From contig CACNFS010000006.1 in NCBI GenBank assembly GCA_902619835.1, forward strand, positions 1 through 60,322: 60,322 nt of DNA, read 5' to 3'. Below are positions 44,306 through 52,888 of the stretch, one piece after another; position 1 is the first letter of the stretch, and the number at the start of each line of letters is the position of its first letter. The position numbers were made by a program, and so were the translations under genes. This DNA is from an uncultured Pelagibacteraceae bacterium (GTDB lineage Bacteria; Pseudomonadota; Alphaproteobacteria; Pelagibacterales; Pelagibacteraceae). The notes under the pieces were generated by a model. It saw only the letters and a list, made by a program, of their open reading frames with translations. It was not told the DNA's origin and searched no databases.

Positions 44306-45081
44306 AAGATCTTAATATTAATATCTCTTAAATTTTCGTAAGTCACAATAATTTTGTCTTTCATATTAATTTTATACGGTTGAGTCAAAGAACCACAAAG
44401 TAGATAATCTCCTTTTTTAAAGCTTATATTTTTATCTTTAAACTCATCAACAAAAGCCTTTAATGAGTCTCTAGGATCTATTCTCTTTGTTCCAGTGAAA
44501 TAAGGTTCAGTAACTTTGTCGTTGATTTTTAATCTAATCTTAATTTTATTAACGTCTGTAGTTTGCCAATTCCTTATCTCTTGTCCTATAATAATCTTAC
44601 CTCCATTTCCATGATCAGAAATTCCAAGATACATTTGAACTAGTTTATCAAATTTATTTTTTGAACTTTGTACATATCTAGAAGATGTAATATCAATAGC
44701 TGTATATAATTTAAAATTATCTATCTTGTTTAGTAATTCGTCATCAATTTTTACATCTTGATCAATTTCAAATGCATATTCACATTCCAAGTTGGAGTAA
44801 GGGATTTCTGAATATTTAATCGAGCAATTAGAAGGTAAAATAGTTTCTTTAAAAATTTTACCTGGAACAGGCCCATCAAAACCTTCCTCTTTTTGAACTT
44901 CTTTTGCGACAGCTCCTATTTTCCAACCTACTGTTTTTTTATCCAATTCTTCATAAAATAAATCTAAAGCTTTGTATGCTTCATCTCGATTTTTTGGAAT
45001 TTCATTTTCACTGAACCCATTTAGATCAACTAAAGTTTTTTTCATCCATGCATTTGCTAGTTCTGTGCCCAACTTGTTCAT
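44302..45081 (-). CDS. 2-keto-4-pentenoate hydratase-family enzyme
   Basis: A 259-residue MhpD-type FAH-superfamily protein. It has V-G-W-K-I-G-A near 55, the metal-site motif L-E-C-E-Y-A-F-E-I near 105, the conserved A-I-D-I-T-S-S-R segment and a C-terminal L-L-C-G-S-L-T-Q-P. It would hydrate an unsaturated 2-keto acid or decarboxylate a related diacid. It is the first gene of a three-gene minus-strand unit and is divergent, across 51 bp, from the C11orf54-like gene. A paralogue lies at 5503-6279. Confidence 0.82.
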   Translation of the reverse strand: MNKLGTELANAWMKKTLVDLNGFSENEIPKNRDEAYKALDLFYEELDKKTVGWKIGAVAKEVQKEEGFDGPVPGKIFKETILPSNCSIKYSEIPYSNLECEYAFEIDQDVKIDDELLNKIDNFKLYTAIDITSSRYVQSSKNKFDKLVQMYLGISDHGNGGKIIIGQEIRNWQTTDVNKIKIRLKINDKVTEPYFTGTKRIDPRDSLKAFVDEFKDKNISFKKGDYLLCGSLTQPYKINMKDKIIVTYENLRDINIKIL

Positions 45082-45132
45082 AATAAAAATTATATTTAAT
45101 TGATAAACTTCTTTAAATGATATTAATAGTTT

Positions 45133-46095
45133 ATGGAATTAACAATCGAAAAAGCCAAGTTTCATCAAATTTCCTTAAAACAAGTAAGTGAAGCTTTAAA
45201 AAAAGGTTTATCAAAAAACTATATTGAAATTGATGTTTCAATTGTTGAATGTCCTGATCTAAGAAAGTGGGATTGCCCTGCTGAAGGTATAAGTGGAAAC
45301 CAAAGAATTATTGATGTTGGAGGTGAACCATACATGCACGATAAAAGGTTCATAGGTACTGAATTTGATTATGAAGAAATAGCAAAAAGAATAGGCTCTG
45401 AAAAATCATATGCTTTAGGTGCAGGATCAGGAGCTATGTCGTGCTTAGAGGGTCACTGCGGAGAGCTTATTATTAACGAAAATTTAATAACGAACGAGTC
45501 AAGATCTATAATTGCTCAGGTAGATAAAAATAATAAATGTAAATCAACTTCTTACAATCACCGAAAGCATGGCGGACTAGGAAATATCTATTACTCCGAA
45601 GGAAAAAAAGGAGATGTTATAAAAATTAAGATCAAAGGAAGGTCGGGTGAGCAAGGCTCTTTACCTCAATCTATGAGAACTGCATTAATTGAAAATTTAC
45701 AAACAAACTTAAGTGTTGCGCTGGGTGGTGTGTTTAGGATCTTAAACGGTAAGATTAAATCCCATGTCCAACCAGACTATGCAGATATAAAACACGAATA
45801 TTATGATCCAAAACAAATGAAATGTGTTAAGGATTTTTTACAATTTTACGAACCTATAGGGCCACATTTTCAATGCTATTCAGTTTTATGGACTAATGAT
45901 CCCTCTGGAGGAAAATTAGATTTAAGAGAGTCAGGAGAACACACTCATTTTCATTCTTATAAAGGTGCTCAAGATGCCGGCCACTATCATTTCGATGTAA
46001 CCCCTAATGAAATCGAATATGAATGTTATTTTAACACCGCCGAAGAAGTTCATAGAGTAAACAATATTTACAAGGAATTGAAAAATACTAATTAG
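45133..46095 (+). CDS. DUF1907 protein, homologue of human ester hydrolase C11orf54
   Basis: A 320-residue protein that aligns by eye with human C11orf54/PTD012 over its full length: C-P-D-L (40-43), G-G-E-P-Y (64-68), G-A-G-S-G (96-100), K-I-K-S-H and the C-terminal E-H-T-H-F then G-H-Y-H-F-D-V-T-P. In the human structure three histidines of the last motifs bind zinc; the equivalents here are His270, His272 and His286. The human protein hydrolyses model esters; natural substrate uncertain. It is paired (17-bp gap) with a PanB-like gene and divergent from a keto-acid hydratase, suggesting an ester or lactone hydrolysis step in a catabolic route. Confidence 0.82.
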   Translation: MELTIEKAKFHQISLKQVSEALKKGLSKNYIEIDVSIVECPDLRKWDCPAEGISGNQRIIDVGGEPYMHDKRFIGTEFDYEEIAKRIGSEKSYALGAGSGAMSCLEGHCGELIINENLITNESRSIIAQVDKNNKCKSTSYNHRKHGGLGNIYYSEGKKGDVIKIKIKGRSGEQGSLPQSMRTALIENLQTNLSVALGGVFRILNGKIKSHVQPDYADIKHEYYDPKQMKCVKDFLQFYEPIGPHFQCYSVLWTNDPSGGKLDLRESGEHTHFHSYKGAQDAGHYHFDVTPNEIEYECYFNTAEEVHRVNNIYKELKNTN

Positions 46096-46112
46096 TTTGA
46101 TTAAATATCAAT

Positions 46113-46925
46113 ATGAAAAATATTTATACTTGGGCAGCAAATCCTGCAAAAAGAACTGTCACTGTCGGTGATATTATTGAAGCTAAAGGAAAAAAAATTC
46201 TTACACAAGTAACTGCAAATAATTCATTAGAGGCAAAAGCAGCTGAAGAAGCAGGTTTTGACATGATAATAGGAAGTGCTTCAAATGTTAAGAAGGTTCG
46301 GGAAGGATCCAAGTCTCTTTTTTATACGGCAGCACTCGAGCTACATAATTATCCTACAGCCGAGGATGTGTTACGTGGAGCCTTTAAAGCTTTAGAGAAT
46401 GGTGCTGATGCGGTTATGACTGCAAGAAGTATGGATGTTGTTTCTATGCTTGCAAAAGAAGATGTTCCAGTTATGGGTCATTTAGGTTTGGTTCCTAGAA
46501 AATCTACATGGATTGGTGGTTTAAGAGCTGTAGGTAAAACTGCTGATGAAGCATACGAACTATTTAAAAAATTTAAACGTTTAGAGGATGCTGGGGCCTT
46601 TTCAGCCGAATGTGAAGTTATTCCTGAAAATATTATGGGGGAAATATCAAAAAGGACGAGTATTGTAACTGTATCTCTAGGATCTGGAAAAAAAGCTGAT
46701 GTTATGTATCTATTCATGAATGATATCTGTGGAGAGCAAGAAAAGTCACCTAGACATGCAAAAGCTTATACAAATTTAAAAAAGATGAAAGATGAAATTG
46801 AAATTGAAAGAGTTAAAGCCTTAAAAGCATTTATCAAAGATAGTTTAGAGGGGAAATTTCCTGGACCTAAAAATTCAGTAAATGTTAGTGAAGAAATTCT
46901 AGAAAATTTTAAAAAGAAACTTTAA
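46113..46925 (+). CDS. PanB-like (ketopantoate hydroxymethyltransferase-related) barrel protein
   Basis: A 270-residue PEP/pyruvate-type TIM barrel resembling PanB: M-G-H-L-G-L-V-P near 126 and L-E-D-A-G-A-F then E-C-E (the catalytic Glu position) are conserved. However, the PanB metal ligands are missing: the G-D-S-L-G loop reads G-S-A-S-N, and the strand carrying the second Asp is shortened. It therefore probably is not ketopantoate hydroxymethyltransferase. It may act on a related 2-keto acid, perhaps without the same metal. It follows the C11orf54-like gene by 17 bp on the same strand. Confidence 0.72.
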   Translation: MKNIYTWAANPAKRTVTVGDIIEAKGKKILTQVTANNSLEAKAAEEAGFDMIIGSASNVKKVREGSKSLFYTAALELHNYPTAEDVLRGAFKALENGADAVMTARSMDVVSMLAKEDVPVMGHLGLVPRKSTWIGGLRAVGKTADEAYELFKKFKRLEDAGAFSAECEVIPENIMGEISKRTSIVTVSLGSGKKADVMYLFMNDICGEQEKSPRHAKAYTNLKKMKDEIEIERVKALKAFIKDSLEGKFPGPKNSVNVSEEILENFKKKL

Positions 46926-47848
46926 TCTTTTTTAATAGGAATAGTTGGGTGTCTTGCTGTTGAAGTAACAATGTTTTTCTTTAATTTTACTTCTCTCAAA
47001 ACGATATATACACCTGCTGCAATTATTATTAAGTTTCCTATATAATTATTAATTGTAGGTATTTCATTAAAAACAACGTAACCCAAAAATACACCTGCAA
47101 AAATTTGAGTATATAAAATTGATCCAAAAATTGCTCCAGGCAAGTGTCTAGCGGCATTGATGACAAATATCATGGCTGTTCCTCTAGAAATTCCAGAAAT
47201 AGCGTTCAACACTAAATCATTAAAAGTCATCTCTTTGAAGACAAAGAATACAAATATACCAGAAAACAATATCATAAAAATTTTTCCGAATATTAAAAAT
47301 GAGAACAAGCTCTCCTCATAACCATATTTTCTTACTATTAAATAACTTGCAGACGCAAAAATTGGGCACAACAAAGCTATAAATACGTAACTATTAATTT
47401 CGGCTCCAAAAGGATTAATAGAAATAAGTGTTCCAATAAAACCAATTACTATAGCAGTAAATCTTTTCCATCTAACGACTTCACCTAAAAATAAAACCGA
47501 TCCAATAGTAATTAATAATGGAATTAAAAATACAATACTGTACATAGTAACCATTGGTAATAAATAGAATCCTGTGTAGGCAAAAAAAACAGCTAATACC
47601 ATCGTTAAAGTTCTAAAAAAATGGATTTTTAAATTAGCACCCTTTAATTCTTTCCAGCCATCGAGGGTTTGGGTGTACAAAATAATAGGTATAAGAGCAA
47701 ACAAGGAGTTAACGAAAATTATCTGTATTATGTCGTAATCTTCAGCAATATATTTTACTATTGCGTCTTGAGTTACAAATAAAAAATATCCGAGACAAGC
47801 TAGAAAAAATTCGGGAAGATAATTCTTCTCCGATAATTTTGAATTCAT
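46922..47848 (-). CDS. EamA/DMT-family transporter
   Basis: A 308-residue inner-membrane protein with about ten hydrophobic segments arranged as two EamA repeats, ending in a basic tail. DMT carriers export or import metabolites such as amino acids; substrate here is unknown. It overlaps the convergent PanB-like gene by 4 bp and the upstream PhyH gene stop by one base, so it is co-transcribed with the dioxygenase. Confidence 0.85.
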   Translation of the reverse strand: MNSKLSEKNYLPEFFLACLGYFLFVTQDAIVKYIAEDYDIIQIIFVNSLFALIPIILYTQTLDGWKELKGANLKIHFFRTLTMVLAVFFAYTGFYLLPMVTMYSIVFLIPLLITIGSVLFLGEVVRWKRFTAIVIGFIGTLISINPFGAEINSYVFIALLCPIFASASYLIVRKYGYEESLFSFLIFGKIFMILFSGIFVFFVFKEMTFNDLVLNAISGISRGTAMIFVINAARHLPGAIFGSILYTQIFAGVFLGYVVFNEIPTINNYIGNLIIIAAGVYIVLREVKLKKNIVTSTARHPTIPIKKD

Positions 47849-48831
47849 TAAATAATATTTGCTAAATCTCTTTTAGTTCCTTTGAAAGTAGGAAGAGGAT
47901 ATTTATAAGACCATTTTCTTGGAATGCATTTTACTTTAGCTTTTTCCCATAAAGCTATCCATTGTTTGTAATTTTGTACTTTTATATTTTTTTTGTTTTT
48001 ACTTTTAACAATAAAATTAGGCAATGGGTCTCTTCCTGAAGGCTGACCTGCTTTATTATATCTCAAGTCCATACTTATTCTAAAATTTTTTGATTTATTT
48101 GGTAGTGAACAATGAAGTAGATATCTATTTAATAATATTATATCTCCGACATCAGCTTCAAGAGGCACGGTTGATAATTTATCGATTATTTCTTTGCCTC
48201 TAACTTCTACTTGTCCCTTGCTTCCAAAATCGTGGTTAACAAGTCCAAATTTATGACTTTCTTTTACAGCAAGCATACAACCATTTTCTATTCTTGTTTT
48301 AGTAAAAGGTATCCAACACGTTACTAATTCAGTACCCTTCTGTCCTTTTTTATTCATAACGCCGGCATCTTGATGCCAAGGAGTTCTTCCAACAAGGCCG
48401 TCATTTAAATTCTTTTTTGCAACACCTTTTTCAGGTTGTTTGATTCTTGAATTTTGACAAGGATTAGAAGCTATCTCGGGACCTAGAATTTTTTCAATCT
48501 TATCTAAAATCTTTTTATTTTTAATTAAATTCCATATTGATTGACTTGCAAAGAAATCACTATTAGCGTTTATGTTTTTTTCAGGAAGTCTTATGTTAAA
48601 ATATTGATCAAGTTCAGGAATATCTAAAGAAACCAAATATGAGTATTTTTTCTTAAACTCATAATTAAGTACTTTTACTTTATCACTTTTAGGAACAAAT
48701 CTATGAATGAGCCTATCCATGATAAAAGCCATATCATTTAAAATTGGTTCTAAATCCTCTTTATAATCTAAAACACCCTTTAATCTTATGAAACCTTGTT
48801 TCTCAAAAATTTTTTTAATATTTTGGCTCAT
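47848..48831 (-). CDS. Phytanoyl-CoA dioxygenase (PhyH)-family oxygenase
   Basis: A 327-residue Fe(II)/2-oxoglutarate oxygenase of the PhyH family. The iron ligands are His153 and Asp155 in T-P-W-H-Q-D-A-G and the distal His in L-L-H-C-S-L-P-N; the 2OG-binding Arg is probably in F-R-I-S-M-D-L-R. The double-stranded beta-helix order is intact, so it should be active. It hydroxylates an unknown small molecule. Coupled to the DMT gene by one-base overlap (TAATG). Confidence 0.85.
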   Translation of the reverse strand: MSQNIKKIFEKQGFIRLKGVLDYKEDLEPILNDMAFIMDRLIHRFVPKSDKVKVLNYEFKKKYSYLVSLDIPELDQYFNIRLPEKNINANSDFFASQSIWNLIKNKKILDKIEKILGPEIASNPCQNSRIKQPEKGVAKKNLNDGLVGRTPWHQDAGVMNKKGQKGTELVTCWIPFTKTRIENGCMLAVKESHKFGLVNHDFGSKGQVEVRGKEIIDKLSTVPLEADVGDIILLNRYLLHCSLPNKSKNFRISMDLRYNKAGQPSGRDPLPNFIVKSKNKKNIKVQNYKQWIALWEKAKVKCIPRKWSYKYPLPTFKGTKRDLANII

Positions 48832-48869
48832 TGAATCGTTATGAATGGGAAAATATTATCAAATTCATT

Positions 48870-49667
48870 TTAGACTGCAAGAGCTTTTCTCATCTCTTCA
48901 TCGTCCATTTTTTTACCCAAATACGCCTCGATTACAGCATTGTCATCTTTTACTTGAGCTGGAGTACCCTCTGCAATTTTCTGACCATGGTCAAAAACAG
49001 TTACTGAATTACAAGTATCCATTACGACTTTTAAAATATGCTCTATAATAATAAGAGTAAGGCCATATTTTTCTTTTAGCTGCATAATAATTTTCATTAA
49101 ATTATCTACGTTGACTGGGGATAAACCCGCAGCTGGTTCGTCTAACATTAGTAATTTTGGTTTCATAGCGATTGCTCTTGCTAAAACTAATAATCTTCTC
49201 TGACCGCCAGAAAGCTCACTAGCATTTAGCTCTGCATAGTCTGCTAATCCTACAAAAGAAAGGAGTTCCATCATTTCCTCTTTGATAGCTCTTTCTTGAT
49301 CCCAGATTTTTTTTCTTCCTATAACTGCATCGAAAAACTTGTAAGGAACTCTAGTATGATATCCCGACATAACATTGTCTATAACTGTCATATCTTGATA
49401 AAGTCTTAGTAATTGGAACGTTCTTGATAAACCATAACTAGCAATCTCATGTGGAGGTGTAAAAGTAATATCATGACCATCAAACTCGATATAGCTTCCA
49501 GGATCGCTATCATAGATTCCTGAAACTAAATTAAAAAATGTACTTTTACCTGAGCCATTGGGTCCAATTATTCCTCTAATTTCATTTTTTGGAAGTTCAA
49601 AATCAACTTTATTAATAGCTTTCAAACCACCAAATGATTTAGATAATTGTTTAGTTTTTAAAATCAT
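48870..49667 (-). CDS. livG: Branched-chain amino acid-type ABC transporter ATPase (LivG)
   Basis: A 265-residue ATPase: Walker A G-P-N-G-S-G-K-S-T near 36-44, LivG-type insertion (ASYGLSRTFQ), signature L-S-G-G-Q-R-R, Walker B L-L-M-L-D-E-P-A-A-G-L-S and switch His in I-I-I-E-H. The family imports branched-chain amino acids but also aromatic acids, amides and urea. It overlaps livM by 4 bp. Confidence 0.9.
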   Translation of the reverse strand: MILKTKQLSKSFGGLKAINKVDFELPKNEIRGIIGPNGSGKSTFFNLVSGIYDSDPGSYIEFDGHDITFTPPHEIASYGLSRTFQLLRLYQDMTVIDNVMSGYHTRVPYKFFDAVIGRKKIWDQERAIKEEMMELLSFVGLADYAELNASELSGGQRRLLVLARAIAMKPKLLMLDEPAAGLSPVNVDNLMKIIMQLKEKYGLTLIIIEHILKVVMDTCNSVTVFDHGQKIAEGTPAQVKDDNAVIEAYLGKKMDDEEMRKALAV

Positions 49668-50656
49668 GTTGTTTTTTCTGTTCCAGTTTTCTTTTTAAAT
49701 CTCTTTTCTAAGAAATATCTGTCAATAAAACCGCCTAAACCCTTAGGCATAAATAAAATAGTTAATACAATTGTTAAACCAAATATTAAAAGTTGATATT
49801 TATATAATGGTCTAGTTAAGTCATAAACAATTGTAATTACTATAGCGCCAATAATTCCACCCCAAATATGACCGAGACCTCCTAGGACAACCATAGCTAA
49901 GAAGGTTACCATTTCTATAACTGTGTAATTATTAGGATGAATGTATCCTGGAGGCATGTGAGCATAAACTGCACCTGCCGCTCCAGCAAACATAGCGCTA
50001 AGAATAAAAGCTAAGATCTTATATTTTTTTACATTAATTCCAGCGGCTGCAGCACAAATTGGATCCTCTCTGATAGACATAAACGCTCTTCCAACTCCAG
50101 ATCTCAAAATACTGAATGAAAAGTAAACCGCTATAATCATTATTGTCATTGAGATGAAATAATATCTATCTGGAGAGTCGAAGTTGTAGCCCATTAAAGA
50201 AGGTGTTGGAATATCAGAAATACCAAATGTAGATCTAAAAAAGTTTCCGTTTTCAATAAACAATCTTATTGCCTCGCCTCCTCCCAATGTCGCTAAGGCT
50301 AAATAAGGACCTTCCAATCTAAAAGATGGAATTCCCATTGCTACTCCAAAAAATGCAGTAACTATTATAGCTATGGGTAAAGTTGCCCAAAAACCAAGTC
50401 CTAAATATAAAAACAATGTTCCAGCAGTATAAGAACCAACTGCAAATAAGCCAACATGTCCAACTGTAACTTGACCGCAATAACCCTTAACAATGTTTAG
50501 TCCTGCGGCAACCACAATGTTCACAAATATTAAAGTAGCTAAATGTGATTGATAAACATCCGTGAAAACTACTGACGGTACAAAAGCTAAGATGACGAAA
50601 GCTATAATAAAAGCAATAAAAGGATAATCTCTGATAATCGATTTAAATTTTTCCAT
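49664..50656 (-). CDS. livM: Branched-chain amino acid-type ABC transporter permease (LivM)
   Basis: A 330-residue permease with eight to ten membrane segments and the family motif G-Y-C-G-Q-V-T-V-G-H-V-G-L-F-A-V-G-S-Y near residue 60, plus S-I-R-E-D-P-I-C-A-A-A-A-G-I-N as the ATPase-coupling loop. It pairs with LivH. Its start overlaps the stop of a 2OG-oxygenase gene by one base, tying transport to that enzyme. Confidence 0.9.
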   Translation of the reverse strand: MEKFKSIIRDYPFIAFIIAFVILAFVPSVVFTDVYQSHLATLIFVNIVVAAGLNIVKGYCGQVTVGHVGLFAVGSYTAGTLFLYLGLGFWATLPIAIIVTAFFGVAMGIPSFRLEGPYLALATLGGGEAIRLFIENGNFFRSTFGISDIPTPSLMGYNFDSPDRYYFISMTIMIIAVYFSFSILRSGVGRAFMSIREDPICAAAAGINVKKYKILAFILSAMFAGAAGAVYAHMPPGYIHPNNYTVIEMVTFLAMVVLGGLGHIWGGIIGAIVITIVYDLTRPLYKYQLLIFGLTIVLTILFMPKGLGGFIDRYFLEKRFKKKTGTEKTT

Positions 50657-51522
50657 TATCCAACTTCTCTCATTAAATAATCTGAGTCATGTGAAGATGT
50701 GAGCATTCTTTTTTTTGTTTTCTTAATTTTGGGTAAATAGCTAACGTTTTTATATCTCCATACAACAGGTTTACTTAAAGCATAACTTCCATAAATGAAA
50801 AATCTTTTCTTGCCTTTGATTTCTCTAAATAAAGATACACCATGGTAAGAGTTAGGCGTAGATTGGAAAAAAATTACACTCCCTTTTGACGGAGTAAATT
50901 CTTTAACTTTTGCTAGTTCAGAAATACCAGGAAATCTTTTAAAACTTTTTCTATATTTCATATCAGTTTTCTTTTTAAAAATTGATAAAGCTCCGCCATT
51001 TTTTTTTGGTATATCATTTAAATATATAAGAAAATTATAAAGTCTTGTTACATCATCTCTGTGGGGCCTTAATCTATAACCGCCTCTAGAAACAGAGAAA
51101 TCTATATCTAAATTCACATTAGGGTTTTTATAAGTTTTACCCAACATTTTCATTAATTCTTTTGAATTCATCAATTTTTTATTTGTAAATTTTTCTCGCA
51201 AAAATTTGCTAGGCAAGTATGCATTTGACCAACCATAATCCTTAAAAGTTTTTTTAAATCTATTTTCAACTTTTTTGTAAAAAGATTGGCTATTAAATTG
51301 TTTATATAATTTGTTAGATAATTTTGATTTTTTTAAATAATTTTTAAAATTACTTGACCCTTTGTTAATTCTATTTCTACCTCCTTGTATTAAATCATCG
51401 AATGATTTTGTATTTCGAATTTCGTCTATAAGTTTTTCACAATCTTTTTTTGAAATAGCACCTTTGCCAACCATTACAGGAAAGTTGCTCTTAACTTTCT
51501 TCAATTTATTAACGTTTATCAT
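50656..51522 (-). CDS. 2-oxoglutarate/Fe(II) oxygenase (P4Hc/SM-20 type) within the liv operon
   Basis: A 288-residue protein with a C-terminal double-stranded beta-helix. The iron motif H-R-D is His154 and Asp156 (LRPHRDD), followed by L-Y-N-F-L-I-Y-L-N and G-G-A-L, and the distal ligand in S-Y-H-G-V-S with a basic residue in R-F-F-I-Y-G-S-Y for 2-oxoglutarate. These are the prolyl-hydroxylase-like family features. The N-terminal ~100 residues are Lys-rich and unassigned. It lies between a terminator and livM, co-translated with livM, so it probably modifies the imported compound. Confidence 0.83.
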   Translation of the reverse strand: MINVNKLKKVKSNFPVMVGKGAISKKDCEKLIDEIRNTKSFDDLIQGGRNRINKGSSNFKNYLKKSKLSNKLYKQFNSQSFYKKVENRFKKTFKDYGWSNAYLPSKFLREKFTNKKLMNSKELMKMLGKTYKNPNVNLDIDFSVSRGGYRLRPHRDDVTRLYNFLIYLNDIPKKNGGALSIFKKKTDMKYRKSFKRFPGISELAKVKEFTPSKGSVIFFQSTPNSYHGVSLFREIKGKKRFFIYGSYALSKPVVWRYKNVSYLPKIKKTKKRMLTSSHDSDYLMREVG

Positions 51523-51544
51523 TTTTGTGGTTTCCTTGAAAAAA

Positions 51545-51570
51545 TGAGCGGTAGTTTTATCTACCGCTCA
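51545..51570. terminator. Bidirectional hairpin terminator after the binding-protein gene
   Basis: TGAGCGGTAG (51545-51554) pairs with CTACCGCTCA (51561-51570) across a 6-nt loop. A-runs upstream and a T-run downstream give a U-tract in both directions. On the minus strand it follows the binding-protein gene, so it should reduce read-through into the oxygenase, permease and ATPase genes. Confidence 0.88.
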
Positions 51571-51585
51571 CAATTTTTTTAACTA

Positions 51586-52776
51586 TTATAAACCAGCGCT
51601 AGCATTAAATGTTACAGTACCAGCAACTTTTGTTTTAAAGTTTTTTCCACCTTTAGTGTACTCAATCATAACAGGAGTTCTGTTACCATCTCTACACTCA
51701 GGTGTTCCTGATTTACAGAAATTGATTGGACCAGAAGCTAAACCTCTAAAGTCAGTTGTCGCAGCTATTGCGTCTCTAACTTTATTTCTGTCAGCAGCTA
51801 GATCTCCAGTGAATTTAACTTTTTTAAGAGCTATCTCTAGAATATCTAGTAAGTCCATCATTTGTGAAAAGTCGTGACCAGGTACAACACCATATTTGTC
51901 TTTAACCATTTTCACAAATTTCTTAGCTACAGGTCTAGTGTCAGATGCAGCAAATGCAGCTGAGAAAGTTACACCTTTTGCAGCAGAACCAGCATTTATT
52001 GGTATTTCTACTTTAGAACCAATAGAAGCTGTTACTCTGTGAACAGATTTTGGTATTCCAACTTCATACGATTGTACAAGTCCTCTAACTGTTTCATCCA
52101 ATAAAGCTGAAATTACAAGAACTTCTGGATTAGTAGCTTTAGCTTTAGTTAAGTAACTTCTAAAGTCAGTTTCTTTTTCTCCAGATTGAACCATATAAGT
52201 TGGCTCAACGTTGTAGTTCTCTCTCATGTAATCAGCTAAAGATAATGCAAAATCTTTACCAGCAGCATCTGGACCATAGATGTAAGCTATCTTAGTACCT
52301 TGATTTTCTGCAGTAAATTTACCTTGTACGATTTTGTAAAATCTTGATGATACAGGTACTCTAAAAATGTATTCACTACCCTTTTTAGTAATGTCAGCAT
52401 TTGTTGAGTGAGGTATGATTTGTGGAACTTTAGCTTTAGCTGAAACAGGTACCATAGGTAATGTTACAGAACTACAGCTAGATCCAATTATAACGTGAAC
52501 TTTATCTTGGTAAGCAAGTTTTGTTGCGTTTGCTACACCTTTCTCAGATTTACACTCATCGTTATAAAGTGTTAAGTCGATTTTTTGACCGTTGATAGTG
52601 CCTTCTTTATTCCACTTTGCAACAGTATCAGTAATTAACTCTCCGTGTTTATAACCAACATCTGATAGCATTCTAAAAGAAACACCAATTTTGATTGTTT
52701 CTGCTTGAGCTAAAGTCGTGATTACTAAACCTGCGGAAAAGACAATTGCTGAAAAAACAAATTTAAGTTTATTCAT
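51586..52776 (-). CDS. Branched-chain amino acid-type periplasmic binding protein
   Basis: A 396-residue type I periplasmic binding protein with a signal peptide (MNKLKFVFSAIVFSAGLV, cleavage near A-Q-A) and the mature start E-T-I-K-I-G-V-S. It matches the LivK/amide-binding group. GGGGGA at 52786-52781 is a strong ribosome binding site and fixes the start at 52776 rather than an ATG 12 bp upstream, which lies within it. It provides substrate recognition for LivHMGF. Terminator follows. Confidence 0.88.
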   Translation of the reverse strand: MNKLKFVFSAIVFSAGLVITTLAQAETIKIGVSFRMLSDVGYKHGELITDTVAKWNKEGTINGQKIDLTLYNDECKSEKGVANATKLAYQDKVHVIIGSSCSSVTLPMVPVSAKAKVPQIIPHSTNADITKKGSEYIFRVPVSSRFYKIVQGKFTAENQGTKIAYIYGPDAAGKDFALSLADYMRENYNVEPTYMVQSGEKETDFRSYLTKAKATNPEVLVISALLDETVRGLVQSYEVGIPKSVHRVTASIGSKVEIPINAGSAAKGVTFSAAFAASDTRPVAKKFVKMVKDKYGVVPGHDFSQMMDLLDILEIALKKVKFTGDLAADRNKVRDAIAATTDFRGLASGPINFCKSGTPECRDGNRTPVMIEYTKGGKNFKTKVAGTVTFNASAGL

Positions 52777-52802
52777 TATTTCCCCCATTTGTTATTTAAT
52801 TG

Positions 52803-52850
52803 TTGCTAAGGCTATAAAATAATAGTTATAATGTCTATGACTAATAGTTA
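52803..52850 (+). promoter_or_regulatory. livF promoter with direct-repeat operator candidate
   Basis: TTGCTA (52803-52808) and TATAAT (52827-52832) at an 18-bp spacing form a plausible sigma-70 promoter for livF. The 9-bp repeat TAATAGTTA occurs at 52820-52828 and 52842-52850, spaced 22 bp (two helical turns), overlapping the -10 and start. This is a typical regulator-binding layout in the divergent gap with the binding-protein gene. Inferred from sequence only. Confidence 0.5.
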
Positions 52851-52888
52851 CATTTTTGGTAAATCAGAAAAAAAAAATTGGAGGATGA

